Shown in pieces: positions 35,106 through 46,874 of a stretch of DNA of 64,000 nt (position 1 is its first letter; each line of letters starts with the position of its first letter). Location of the stretch: NCBI GenBank assembly GCA_025917655.1, contig CP084611.1, forward strand, positions 5,189,105 through 5,253,104. Reading direction: 5' to 3'. A program made the translations under genes and the position numbers. The notes below the pieces were generated by a model, which was not told the DNA's origin, searched no databases, and saw nothing but the letters and a program-made list of their open reading frames with translations. This stretch comes from Chlorella sorokiniana. Lineage: Eukaryota > Chlorophyta > Trebouxiophyceae > Chlorellales > Chlorellaceae.

Positions 35106-38100
35106 ATGGCGCAGCAGCAGGCTGCGGTGTGCACACAGGTGGGGCCCGCCGCTGCAGGCGGCAGCGGCAGCGGCCTGTGCAGGCAGCGTCCGCCGCCCTG
35201 CATACCTGGCGCTGCGTGCAGCGATTAGTTAGCCATTGTCCGACCAGCCACCAAATTTCGCAGGTGCACCCGCCAACCGCTGTGACACATTGCAATGCTG
35301 CGTGGCTCACGCGGGGCCTTTGCGGCAGGGCGGTGCCGCCGACTTTCTCCCGACCTGGTGGTGGTGCGCTCCACCCAGCTGGAGCTGTACTGCATCTGCG
35401 GTACCAGCAGTGACACTGCTGACGGCACAGCCGATGGTCAGGGTTCAGCGGCTGCTGCGGCGGGGCCGCTGTCGCCGAGCTCCTGGCCAGCAGCCAGCTG
35501 TGGGGTGTGGTGGAGAGTGCGGCGGTGCTGCGCGGTCGCGCGCCAGGCCAGCGCGACGCGCTGCTGCTCACCTTCCGGTGAGGAAGGATCCTGGAGCGTG
35601 TGCCTGACCTTGCTTGTTGGTCCCAATCAAGCCCGGGCCCTGAATCAATTTTGATGGGCCGGGAAGTTCCCACGAGCTTCCCTGCTGACCAGACAGGCAG
35701 GCAGCCATTTCCCCATTTGTTCGACCGCTGTGCCTCCCTCTGCTCGCCCTCCCTCGCCGCAGTGACGCCAAGCTGTCGGTGCTGCACTGGGATGCTGCGC
35801 GGCACGAGCTCGCCCACTCCTCCCTGCACTACTTTGAGGGAGACGCCTCTCTGCGCCAGGGCCGCACCCTGTTCGCGCAGCCGCCGCTGGCGCTGGCGGG
35901 TGCGCTGCCTGGGGATGAACCCTGCTGCCCTGCAGACTGCCTGTTGGCTTGCCGTTTGTTGTCTGCCGGGTGCACGGACCCGCCGGGGTCCTTTCTTGTT
36001 TTGGAGCAGCTAGCCAGCGCGGGCAGCTGCTGGGAAGCTTTGCGGGCACCCACACCGTGTTCCGTCCACTCGTACCTGCTGGCATCCCTCCCCCTGTCCA
36101 ACCGCAGACCCGCTGGGCCGCTGCGCCGCCGTGCTGATGTACCGTCACCAGCTGGCCGTACTGCCAGCAGTCGACTCTGAGCTCCTGTCGCTCGGACTGG
36201 CAGCAACAGCGGAAGAGGATGAGGAAGCCGCGGCGGCCGCCGCGCTGGGCCTCGCCAGCCCCGCCCCAGTCGGTGCTGGCTCTGCAGCAGGAGTCGGCAC
36301 GGCGGGGGAGCCGCTGCGGCTGGTGCGTCAGGGCTGCCCTCGGCGGCGGCGGCGGTGGGAAACAGCTACGTCGACAACCTTGGGAAGGCTGGGATCAAGG
36401 AGGTGGGCCGTTTGGAGGCTCCCTGCTGCCCCGCGCTGCCGCCCTGCTGCCCCGCGCCTGCATGCACCGCCTTCTGTGCTCCTGCGCAACATCTGTCTGT
36501 CCGCCCCGTACCGCCGCAGGTGCGGGACGCCGTCTTCCTTCACGGCTACAACGAGCCGGTGCTGGCGCTGCTGCACGAGGCGGAGCCTACCTGGGCGGGC
36601 AACCTGAGGCAGAAGGTGCGGTTGGAACGTGTGTGTGTTTAGAGGGGGGGCGGTATGGGTGGGTGGTGGTGTGTGTGTGTGGGTGGTGTGTGTGTGTGTG
36701 TGTGGGTGGGTGGGGTGGGTGGGGGTGGGGTGGGGGTGGGGGTGTGTGTGTGTGGGGGGGGCAGGCGCGCTCGGGGACATGGAATGCGTTGCGTGATGGG
36801 GCCGGGCACCCGTGAAGGGAGGCCTGTGCGCGGTAGCAAGCAAGAGCGGCGTTGCCAGCAGGCCCTCTGCCGCCCCCTCCGCAGCATCTGAACCTCCGCC
36901 TGCCATGCCTTGCTGGCCTCGCCCCCCCACTTCCGCAGAAGGACACATGTGTGCTGACCTGCCTCTCCCTGAACCTTACCCGCAAGCACCACCCCAAGAT
37001 CTGGGGAGCGCAGGGGCTGCCCTCGGGTGAGCACTCTGTTTGACTTGACAAACCCCTGCGTGGGGGCAGCGGAGGCTCTGTCAATTGCGTGGGAACCGGC
37101 GTTCGATGACCTCCAACATGAACCGCTGGCTCGTTGCATCTCTGGGCTATGTACCGCAGATGCGTACCGCCTATCAGCGGTACCGTGTGGCGGCCTGCTG
37201 GTCCTGTGCCAGCACCTCGTGCTGCACTACCGCCAGGTGTGCTGACCAGCACTGTCCGCTGTGCGTGTGTTCTGCTGGGGTGAACAGCCTGCCTGTCCTG
37301 CACTGGTGTTGCAGCTTTGCAGCATTGTGCCAGGGCTGAGCACTGGCCTGCTCGCTGCAAGTTGCCGCGGTGGCGCCAGAGCTGCTGTTCTGTTGCAGTC
37401 GGTGCCTGTATCTGCCATCTTGCAGCCGTGGTGGCTCACCAGCTTCCTTGTCGGCCTGTTTCGGCCTGCAGGGCTGCCAGACGGGCGTGGTCCTGCACCC
37501 ATCCGCCCCCCCCCGCTGCGCCGCCGCCACCGCTGGCCTTCGACCCTCGGGCGATGGTTGAGGCGGGGGGCCGGGCCCGCGGCGGCAGCGTATGCTAAGC
37601 GCCATGCCATGGACGTGCATCCGGTGAGGACTGTGTGGCACTGACTTTGCAAGTTTTGCAAAGTCCAGCTCCGTAGCATGGTCAGCGCTGCATGGCAGTG
37701 GCAGTTGAGAAGCAGTGCGGACCTGTCCAGGCCTGCTGCCCTGCAGCACTGGTTGTTTGGCTCCCTCCGCCATGCATCACTGCCTGGGCTAGCAGCGAGG
37801 GCTTCAAAAGGGTCTCAGCTTCCTGTGCTGCCGAGGTGTTGTTTTGATAGTGCCCCTGGACCGTGCGCTGCGCTTTTAGTTGCGCCATATCGGGGCTGAG
37901 CCCGTCCAATCATTCTTGCATGCTGGCTCCTCTGCTTACAACCCCCTTCGACCTCTTCGCATCCACCTGCAGGACACGATGCCGGCTGCTGTGCAGTTTT
38001 GCGACACTAGCCATGCAGCGGAGCTGAGAGTCACCGCCGACGGTGCCTCGGTGTGCTGGCTGTCTGCAGACTCCGCACTGCTCTGCTTGCACAGCGGGCA

Positions 38101-41100
38101 GCTGCTGCAGCTGGCGCTGCTGCCAGCGCCGGGGGCGTGGCAGTGCGGCTGGAGATCGCGCGTGCGGGGCGGCTCCGCCCCCGCCTGCTGCTGCAGCCTG
38201 CCGGGGCCTGGGCTGGGGCCCAGCCGCCCCGGGGATGCAGAAGCGCAGCCGGCGCTTCTTTTCCTCGGCTCAGCCGCGGGAGACTCCCTGCTTGTGCGTG
38301 CATCACCAGTCAAGGAGTCGAACCAAGCGGGGGCCAAGCGGGCGGCAGACGGCGGCGTCGAGCCCGCAACCAAACGATTCCGCCTGGAAAGCACCGAAGT
38401 CGGCGGCGGCGGCGCGACGCCTGCACCGCCAGACGCCCAAAATGGAACGCATGCGGGGGCAGCGGCAGCGGCAAGCGGACCAGGGTCAGAGCAGGCTGGA
38501 GCGGCGACCAGCGACTCAGAGGATGAGGAGGCAATGATCTACGGGGCCGCCCTGGGTGGTGGCGGTGGCGGCGGCGGCGGGCCGGCTGGACCGCCGGCAG
38601 CCGTCCAGCAGCTGCAGCGGTACCAGCTCAAGGTCTTGGACAGCCTGGCCAACATCGGCCCAGTGCGAGACTTTGTCGTAGCGGGAGCAGCGATCGGCGG
38701 CGGCGGTACTGCCGCCGTACCGCCCATGCTTGTGGCCTGCAGCGGCGAGGGCAAGGGCGGCACGCTTAGTGTCCTTCGGCGCAGCGTGGTCCCGGATATA
38801 ATTACAGAAGTGCCGCTGCCGGGCCTGCTGGGCGCATGGGCAGTGCGCCACGTTCCCGACGGCGGCGACGTCAGCACCGGCGTCGATGGCAGCGCTGAGA
38901 ATGGTACTGCTGACCAAGGGCGGTACCACTCTTACCTTCTTCTCAGCTTTGTTGGGGCCACAAAGGTGCTGGCCACTGGGGAAGAGCTGCGGGAAGTGAC
39001 CGAGAGGTGAGAGGAGGGCGATGTGGTACAGGGTCGGGTCCGTCGCTTGGGGGACAACAATGGGACAGATGGGCAGTGCAAGGGGGAGATTCGCAGCCCG
39101 CAGCCAGCACAGAGTGGAGTGCGGGTGCCTTTGCCTGCTGGCTGTTGAGCACGAACATGTGGCCATTAATGTTGGATCTTCGCTGAGCACCTCTCGTTGC
39201 CCCACCATCCCAAGCGCAGTGTTGAGTTTGCGGTGGACACACCCACCCTGGCCGCTGCCTGCCTGCTGCGCGGCCGCCGCCTGGCCCAGGCCTTCCCTCA
39301 GGGGCTACGCCTGCTGGGTGAGAAGGGGTGGGCTGGCAGCTTGAGCGGCCTTGCACATGGATGCTGCCGCTGCTGCGTGCACCTTGGCAGTACAGGCGCT
39401 GGCTGCTGCTGCAAGCAGTGCCGCTCATGGCTCCTCACGGGGCAAGGCAATTTCCTGGCTGTGATACCGCCCCCTGCTCCCCTACCTTGCTGCCCTCCGC
39501 AGACGGCGAGGAGTCCCTCCAGGATGTGTGGGCCTCGCAGCTCTCATCCAGCGGCGCCTCGATCGCGGCAGCTGATTTCTGCGACCCCTTTGCCCTGCTC
39601 CTGCTGTCAGACGGCTGCGGCGCCCTGCTGGCTGCAGACAGTGCCAACGGCCGCCTGTCGGTGGATGACAGCCCTGCCGCCGCTGCAGCATTGACGCCCA
39701 GCTCACCGAAGGATCGCATTGTGGCCGCCTCCCTGTTTGCCGACGCATGCGGATGGCTGGCGGCGCGGCTGCAGCCGCAGGGCGACGGCTGCGGCGCAGA
39801 CAGCAGTGCGGCAGCAAGCGGCACTGCGTATGCGTTGCTGTGTCGGGCGGGCGGCACCTGCCAGCTGTACGCGCTGCCTGGATGGCGGCTTGTGTGGGCC
39901 AGCGCCGGCAGCCTGGCAGACGCGCCCACGCTGCTGACGGCGGCTGGAGACGCTTACCCTGGTGCAGCTGAGGCCGCCACTTCCTTGGATGGTGCAGAGG
40001 CTGAGGTTCCGGGCAGCGGCAGCAGCAGCGAAGTAGTCGAATTGCGCTTAGTCAGCTTTGGGCCGCCGGCTGGCGGGCGGCGGGATGTGGCTGCAGCGCG
40101 AGGCGGCGCAGCCCCCCCGCCGCCGCCGCGCCGCTGCTGCTGGCCCTCACCGCCGACCACCAACTGCTTGCCTACCGAGCTTTCGTTGCCCCCGGGAGCA
40201 GCCGTGATGGCAGCCGCGTCCGCCTGCGCTTCCGCCGCTTGCCGCTCGACGTCCCCCGCTGCTGCCCCCTGCCGGCTCACCAGCCGACGGCAGCACCCCT
40301 CGCCTGCCGCGCTTGCATCCCTTTGAGGGCCTGGGCGAGGGCGCCGCACAGCGGCGTGTTTGTGGCCGGCCTGCACCCGCACTGGCTGGTGGCGGCCCGC
40401 GGCACGCTGCTGGCGCACCCGCACCACCTGCAGCAAACGCCAGGGGGCCCGGCTGCTGCGGCGGTCGGATTCACACCCTTCCACAACGTCAACTGCCCCC
40501 ACGGATTCATCTTGGCCACCGGTGAGTGCTGAAGTCAAATGCCCACCAGCACTCTTTGGAGTTTCACGTGGACGCGCGGCGCTCTGCTTCGCATGACTGC
40601 CATGCGGCGGCACAGCATTCACCTTTGCTCGAATCGCCGCCGCAGCGCCTGCCAACCACCCGCCATTTCCTCTTGCCCGGCCTCATTGCAGGCGGCGTTC
40701 GCTCCGCCATCCAGATCTCGCAGCTGCCGCCGCGCACGCGCCTCGACGCGCCCTGGCCACGCCAGGTGGGGCGAGCGGTTCACTGCACCACCCTTCATTC
40801 AACATGATCCCAGCGTCAGCTTGTCTTCTCATGGCCCAGGCAGTCAGCGATACGTTTTCAGACAAGCGCTCCCGCGTTGCGTGCTCCAAGGCTTCCCGTG
40901 CCTCCCCTTGGCCCCCCCACCCACCCCCTTGCAGCGCGTGTCCGTCAAGGGCACCCCCTCAAGGTGGCGCACTACGCTGAAGCAGACCTGTTTGCCGTGC
41001 TGTGCAGTCGCCAGGTGGGCGTCCTTCTGTGGGCCAAGCGCCGACGTTGTCGCCCGCAAGCTTGCACCGCCCGGGACGCTGCTGTCGGCCAGGGGCAGCG

Positions 41101-44100
41101 TGTTCTGCCACATGCCTCCCTGCCGTCAGCCTTTGTTGCCCCCCTCTTGTTTCATCTTGGATGCGGCATACTAACCACTCGTGAAGCTCCCCGCGCCGCA
41201 GGTCCCGTTCAAGCCCTTCTTGCCTGAGGAGGATGAGCCTGGAGAGCCTGCTGCCTCCTACAGCTATGCGCTGGCTGAGGCGGCGGCGGCGGCCCGCGGC
41301 ACCATGCAGGGCCATGAGGTGCGGTGGGGGTGTGGGCGGGGGCCGGGGGCTGGGCTGGCGGCGTGATGGCAGCGGCGGACAGGGATTATAATGCAGCCTG
41401 CAAGGTGTTGTTGGGGTCGCAAGGCTGGCTTGGTGGAATGTGGGTTTATGGCAGCAAGGTCCATGGCGTGAAAGAGGAAAGACATTGTTGCATGGATTTG
41501 ATTGATACATTGTGTGCCGCGTTGTTCACCGCTGCCCGCCCCCTGCAGCTGCGCCTGGTGTGGCCCGGCGGCGGCTGGCAGGGCGTGTGGCGGCACCAGC
41601 TGCTGCCTGGGAGCGGGCGCTGTCAGGTGGGGCGCTGCATGCGGCTGCAGCCTGCCCACATCCAGGCGTAGCGCAGTCATTCTTAAAGGATGCGGCTGTT
41701 GTGCGCTGGCGCTCCCCTCCGCCCTGGAACCCTCCCTTCCCCCTGGAGCGCATTCCTTCAAGCCCATCCTGCCCCCTGCCCGCCCTTGATGCGCCCCTTC
41801 CCCCAAACACACACTCAAAAACACGTCGTCATCCATGCAGTGGCGGCTGTGCGGCTCAAGGACCAGACCACCGGGACTACGGTGCCGCTTCTGGCTGTGG
41901 GAGCCGCGCTGCCTGCCGGTGGGTGGCAGCGTTTGCATGTTAAGTGCGTGTCCTGGTGTGGCGCTCGAGCTGCCACCACCCCTGCGCCTGTGTCGCTCCG
42001 CCGCCTCAGCACCCTCCTCTGCCCACATCCTTCCCCCCAACAACTGCCCACCCACACTCGCACCCACCTCCAGGCGAGGACTACCCCTGCGGCGGACGCC
42101 TGCTGCTGTTTGAGGTGGCACGCGATGCTGCGGGGCAGTGGGCCGGCCGCCAGGTGTACAGCCGGTGAGTGGCGGCGGCAGGAAACTGCGCGCTGTTCCT
42201 GCTGTTTTACAGGTCGTGGGGGCAGTGGCAGCGTGTGGAGCATGCCTGCTGCTGCTGACGTGGCTGTGTGTGGCCCCCGCCGCCCCTTCGCCGCCCGCCT
42301 CCCACCCACCCACCCCTCAATCTTCCCTCAATCGTCCCAGAGAGTTTCGGGGCCCCGTGACCGGGCTGGCGGGGCTGGAAGGATACCTGCTGCTGGCCAG
42401 CGGAAACCGCATTGAAACCTGCGTGCTGAGCAGGCAAGCGGTTGCTTGTGCGTATGCAGTTTGCCTGCAATCACCACGTGTTTGTTTCTACTGATTGTTC
42501 ATAGACGTGCATAGACCTTGCCCTGCTCCTGCGGCAGCGCCATCACAACCAACTATGTTAAACCTCCCGCCACCTGCACGCCCGCAGCTCCACACTGACC
42601 ACCACCGCGGACGACGGCACCGTCACTGCTGACACGAGCTGGAAGCTGACGCGCTCAGGTGCCAATGTGCACTCACATAAACCTTCTGCACACCCATTCC
42701 CACCCTTCCAAATCACCGCATGCTCCCCCCTCCGCCCGCCCCCATACCCGCCACCCCCATTCCCCCGCGCCCCTGCAGCTTTCTATGACGGGCCCGTGCT
42801 GCTGACCAGCTTGAACGTAGTGAAAAACTTTGTGCTGCTAGGAGATTGCCAGCATAGCGTACAGTTTGTGCGGTACAGGGATGAGGTGCGATGGCGGTAC
42901 GGGCGGTCTCTGCCTGCCGCTTAGCCTCTAGCGTTCCCTCTCTGCCTGCCGCTTAGCCTCTAGCGTTCCCTCCCTGCCTGTCGCTTGTTCACGGAATGCT
43001 CTTTTTCTACAACATGTTGTCTGCGTCGCCTTCTCTTGCCTGCACAACCCTGCGTGTGACTCACGCCCCTCGCATCCTCCACCGCGCCGCAGGGCCGCCA
43101 GCTGAGCCTGCTGTCCAAGGACTTCAACCGCGCAGACACCGCTGCCACCCAGTTCCTCATCAATGGGTGGGTGGGAGGGGTGAAAGCGGACGAGGGGCGG
43201 GCAGAAGCGGCGGCAGCCAGTGGCTGGGCCATCACTTGGCTCATGTTGGCGCGTCCTGCCGCCGGCAAGTGCCTGGGGCATCACTCCCGCACCCCACCAA
43301 AACAACCCGCGCCCAAACTGGTTGGCTGCATCTGCCTACTCCCAGCCTGCCGCCGCCCTCCCCCATCCCCCTCAACCCCACCCCACCGCAGCTCATCCCT
43401 GCATCTGGCAGCAGCGGACTGTGCGGGCACGCTGCGCCTGCTGAGCTATGCTCCCGCCCACCCCGGCAGCTGGAAAGGGCAGCGCCTGCTGGCCTGGTGC
43501 GGGGGGGGCGGCAGCCTCTGCATCCTTGTTTCCTTGCCGTGTGACTTGCTGGCCAGGTTTTTGCGTCGCCCTCGCATGCCCTGGTGGGCGCAGCTCCTGA
43601 CACCGCCTGGGCTGTGCCTTGAACCGCAGGGGCTGCTTCCACCTGGGGGACCCTGCCACCGCCATGCAGCGCCTGCGCCTGCACCCGCCCTCCTCGGGAG
43701 ACGTCACCGCGCGGCAGGCCGTGCTACTTGCCGCTGCTCCGGGCAGCCTGGCGCTGGTGGCACCGCTGGCCCTGGCAGCAGAGGCGGGGGTGGAGGCAGC
43801 GGCGGCGCTGCCCGCGCTGCGTGCGCTGCTGCGTGAGCTGGCGCTGCTGGCACCGCAGGCCGCGGGGCTCAACCCAGCCGCATTCAGGTGCGTGGTTTCC
43901 GCTCGGCTTGACTTATTCACCATCTTGCGGCATGCTTCCAAGGCGCGGATGCCATCAGCTCGGCCTGCACGGCGCCCCCGCCGCTCGCTATCTGATGTAC
44001 CCGCCTGGCCTTGCTTCCCGCCTGCCCCGCAGGCGGCGCTACGCCGCCATCCCTCCCGGCATGCAGGGCGGCCGCTGCTTCGCCAAGCCGCTGCCCCTGG

Positions 44101-44255
44101 AGGAGCAGGGGGTGCTGGATGGCGACCTTCTGCGGCAGTACACCCTGCTGCCGCGAGCGGTACAGGAAGGAGCTGCCGAGGCGGCGGGGTTGCAGCGGCC
44201 GCAGCTGATGCAGCTGCTGCAGGGCCTCTGGCGCGCCAGCGGCACGTTGCTCTGA
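35106..44255 (+). CDS. CPSF160: CPSF160 / CPSF1, cleavage and polyadenylation specificity factor large subunit
   Basis: The scaffold of the mRNA 3'-end processing complex, built of WD40-type beta-propellers. Exon 1 (35106-35138) encodes MAQQQAAVCTQ and joins in phase to VHPPTAVTHCNAAW (35264), the typical HPPT start. Family landmarks in order: SDAKLSVLHWDAARHELAHS (35760), NSYVDNLGKAGIKEV (36360), AVFLHGYNEPVLALLHEAEP (36530), DAYRLSAVPCGGLLVLCQ (37160), YQLKVLDSLANIGPVRDF (38620), TPFHNVNCPHGFILATG (40470), AFYDGPVLLTSLNVVKNF (42779), LSLLSKDFNRADTAATQFL (43100), and the C-terminal CPSF_A end, PLPLEEQGVLDGDLLRQY (44090). It stops with TGA at 44253-44255; all major regions of the family are present. 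About 25 exons. One-base slips occur in C runs, for example 40112-40118, and near 35325 and 40950. A TGTAA lies about 30 bases after the stop. Confidence 0.95.
36655..36765 (+). repeat. GT/GGGT low-complexity tract in a CPSF160 intron
   Basis: About 110 bases of GTGTGT, GGGTGG and GGGGTGGG in the intron after the exon ending NLRQK. It is G-rich on the transcribed-sense strand, with many closely spaced GGG runs, so it has G-quadruplex potential in the pre-mRNA. Confidence 0.8.
42907..42987 (+). repeat. 32-bp minisatellite (2.5 copies) in a CPSF160 intron
   Basis: Two identical 32-base units, at 42907-42938 and 42939-42970, beginning TCTCTGCCTGCCGCTTAGCC, and a diverged partial third to about 42987. 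It lies in the intron between the exons coding QFVRYRDE and GRQLSLLSKDF. Confidence 0.9.
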
Positions 44256-45150
44256 CCCTCCTTGAAACTCAAATTCCTACATCTTGTGTAACACGACCTT
44301 GCGATGTTTCTGCTTGCATTCGCAGCAGGGTTCTGGTTTGTTTGGCGACTGCAGCAGACCTGGCGTCTCGGGGTTCTCACGTGTGCCTCCCCAGCACACC
44401 CCATCAGTTCTATGCGCGACCGGACCGGATCAAAGTGTGCCATAGGCCTCAGCCTTGAATCGAAGCAGCTGTGTGCGGCTCCTGCATCATGGATGTCGCT
44501 GCCGCGGCACCGGCGGCACCGCCTGCAAGCGCCGCCGCCTGCCAGCGCCACTGTCAGACCCCACGCAGATGGGAGGTATCCTCTCACTGTTTGCTTAGCA
44601 TGGACGCAGACTCACTCTTGTCTGCTGAAATATGCTTACTGTGGCTCCGAGATGCCGCCTTGCCCCATGCACGCGGCCCATTGCGTTCCCACTCCGGTGT
44701 TAACTTGTTACTGCACCCCGACACACCTGCAGTGTCGCATTATAACATTATTCACACACACAATCCTCGAAGACACAGTTCTTCTCGGCCGAGCGCTTCA
44801 GTATCACAGCTGCACTCACGTGAGCGTCCCTTGCCCCTAACCCGCCGCGCTGCTGCCTGACAGATGTTCAGGCCTGGCGACTGGCCCATCGTGCGGGGTT
44901 GCACAAAGCCCTGCACGCCTCTGGTTGTGCCGGCCGGCTCCGGACGTAGATTGGGCAATCTCGTCCAACTGGGGGCTCGCTCCTGCATGCACAAGCGTTG
45001 CGAACCAGGCAGTGGTCTCTGTGGGGCTGTTGACCTTCGGGGCTGCCCGCCCACCGCGCCAAGCCGCTCGCACCTTGCTGCGCCGGCGGCCTCGCCACAC
45101 CGCTGCGGTCTCGCCACACCCCTGCAGGAGCCCTTCGAGGTCCACTCATC
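44256..45150. other. Intergenic region upstream of the secreted-protein gene
   Basis: About 900 bases holding the CPSF160 3' end and the promoter and 5' UTR of the next gene. The A/T-rich stretch GCATTATAACATTATT near 44735-44752 is the only TATA-like sequence noted. The open frames here are low in coding character and were rejected. Confidence 0.4.
44286..44290 (+). terminator. TGTAA poly(A) signal of CPSF160
   Basis: A TGTAA about 30 bases after the CPSF160 stop codon, within a locally A/T-rich stretch; the best candidate for its polyadenylation signal, though the 3' UTR would be short. Confidence 0.5.
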
Positions 45151-46874
45151 ATGCGCTCCATCCTCTGTGTCCTTGCCCTCCTGGCAAGCCTGGCACCAGG
45201 CGAGCGAACCGGCTGGCGCATGTACTGGTTGCGGCGCTGAGGTTGCTGAGTCCCTGCTCACCTGACGCTGCATTGGCGCGCCCCGTTCCTTGCCTGCGCA
45301 GGCATGGCCCAGACGACGGCCTGCCAGAACGCTGCTGCCCTGCCCCCAAGCATTGCTGCCAATCTGACTACCAAGATCAACAATGCACTGCTGCCCAATG
45401 CCAACAAATCCTACTCTAACAGCACTCAAGGCGCCTACGTCTCCTTCACTACCCCTGCCATCTGCTGGAGCGGCAACTGGTGCGCTGCTCTGAGTTGTGC
45501 CCCGATCCACCTGAGACCCCTGTTTCAGCAATGAAAGTGATCAGTGTAGTTGAGAATCACTTGTCTCTTCTCCATCCTCAGCCATCTCTGCCCGCGCTGC
45601 TGCATCTACACCTAAACCGCCAAACCCTCACCCTCAGGTTTGGGTTCAAAGTCATCCCCAGCGGCTGTCTCTCGGGCATTGGTGGCAAGACGTACCAGGG
45701 ATCCACGGGGCGCACCACCACCGTCACGGGCATCTATGGCCTGTCCGTTGCCATCAACGCCTCCCAGACATCCTGCTCTTCATCCACTGGCGTGATCAAG
45801 ACCACCAACGCCTTCACGGCCACCGCTACCTGGCCGCCAGTCACCCTCAAGGTGTGTGCGTTGGCCGTGAATACAGGGCTGGGAGAAAAGTTTGTCTTGT
45901 GGCTTGGACGGCTGCGGGGGAGGGGCGCGCACGTCTGGCAGCAGCACGAGCAGCTGCCGCAAGAATGCTTGTGTGCCAAGGCATGCCTGCAGCAGCCTAG
46001 ATCAGCCTTGTACGTACTGCGAGCATAATCGCAGACATGTCTGCATCCCTCCCCCGCAGATGACTCTTGACTGGTATCCTCTTGTCGGCGGCTCGACGGG
46101 CATTGGTGTGACCGTGAACGTGAATGGTTTGAAGATGGTCATGCAGGCAAGCTGGGACCCTGCTACTGCTCCATGCTTTGCAGTCATACGTTCAATGGAT
46201 CCCTTCCTCACTATTTTTGTTATGGAAGTGCGTGCGGGTTTCTTTAAGGCTGTGCACTGCCAAGCCCGCCTGCTGGCTGCCCACTACATCATGGCAACCT
46301 CCTGCAGGGCTCCTACGGGTACAACGCCACCAGCAGCCCCAAGCAGACCTGCATCACCTCTGCCGCCGTCTCCTCCACCGTCATCTCATACTCATCCATC
46401 AGCGGCCAGTTCACCATCAACGGCGGCAGCGCAGGCGCCCTGCCCACGAAGGTGAGTTTCCTGGGAGCACGATGGGGCTGTTGCTGTTGCTATCTATCTG
46501 CCATGCCCCGGAGGGTGCAGAGCTGATCCTTCCCAGGTTGATGGGGCGTACCCGGCCCCGGCCATTGTCAGGGGGACTTGTGGTTTTTTTGAGGAAAAGT
46601 TGGCAGTCAGTTCAGAGGGGTTGAATGCACATTGATGAATGCGGAAGCACAGATTTGCCCCCAAACCCCTGAGGAAGGCTGTCAGCTGCATCACCCGCTT
46701 CCAGAACCTTGGTCAGAGCATCGCCTAGCGTTATCTCCTTCCTTTCTGATGCAGGTGCTCAACAAGATCGGCTCCTCCATCACCAGCAAGGGGGCCCAGG
46801 TCACCAACTCTGTGAACAACAAGCTGCAGCACCTGGTTGGCACCTGCCAGACAAGCGTCCCCTCCTCGGGCTGA
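45151..46874 (+). CDS. Secreted 263-residue protein of unknown family
   Basis: Six exons join without any frame slip: 45151-45199, 45302-45479, 45638-45851, 46060-46146, 46308-46451 and 46755-46874 (TGA), giving 263 residues. The N-terminus MRSILCVLALLASLAPGMAQ is a good signal peptide with an AQ|T-type cleavage site. The mature chain has N-glycosylation sequons (NLT, NKS, NST, NAS, NAT), several Cys (probably disulfides), beta-strand-like alternation (TLDWYPLVGGSTGIGVTVNV) and an amphipathic C-terminal helix (KIGSSITSKGAQVTNSVNNK). Introns 1 and 4 use GC donors (CAG|GCGAGC, CAG|GCAAGC). The strand-rich body ending in an amphipathic helix faintly recalls lipid-binding TULIP-type secreted proteins, but I cannot show homology. 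Probably an apoplastic or cell-wall protein. A TGTAA lies about 250 bases downstream. Confidence 0.85.
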
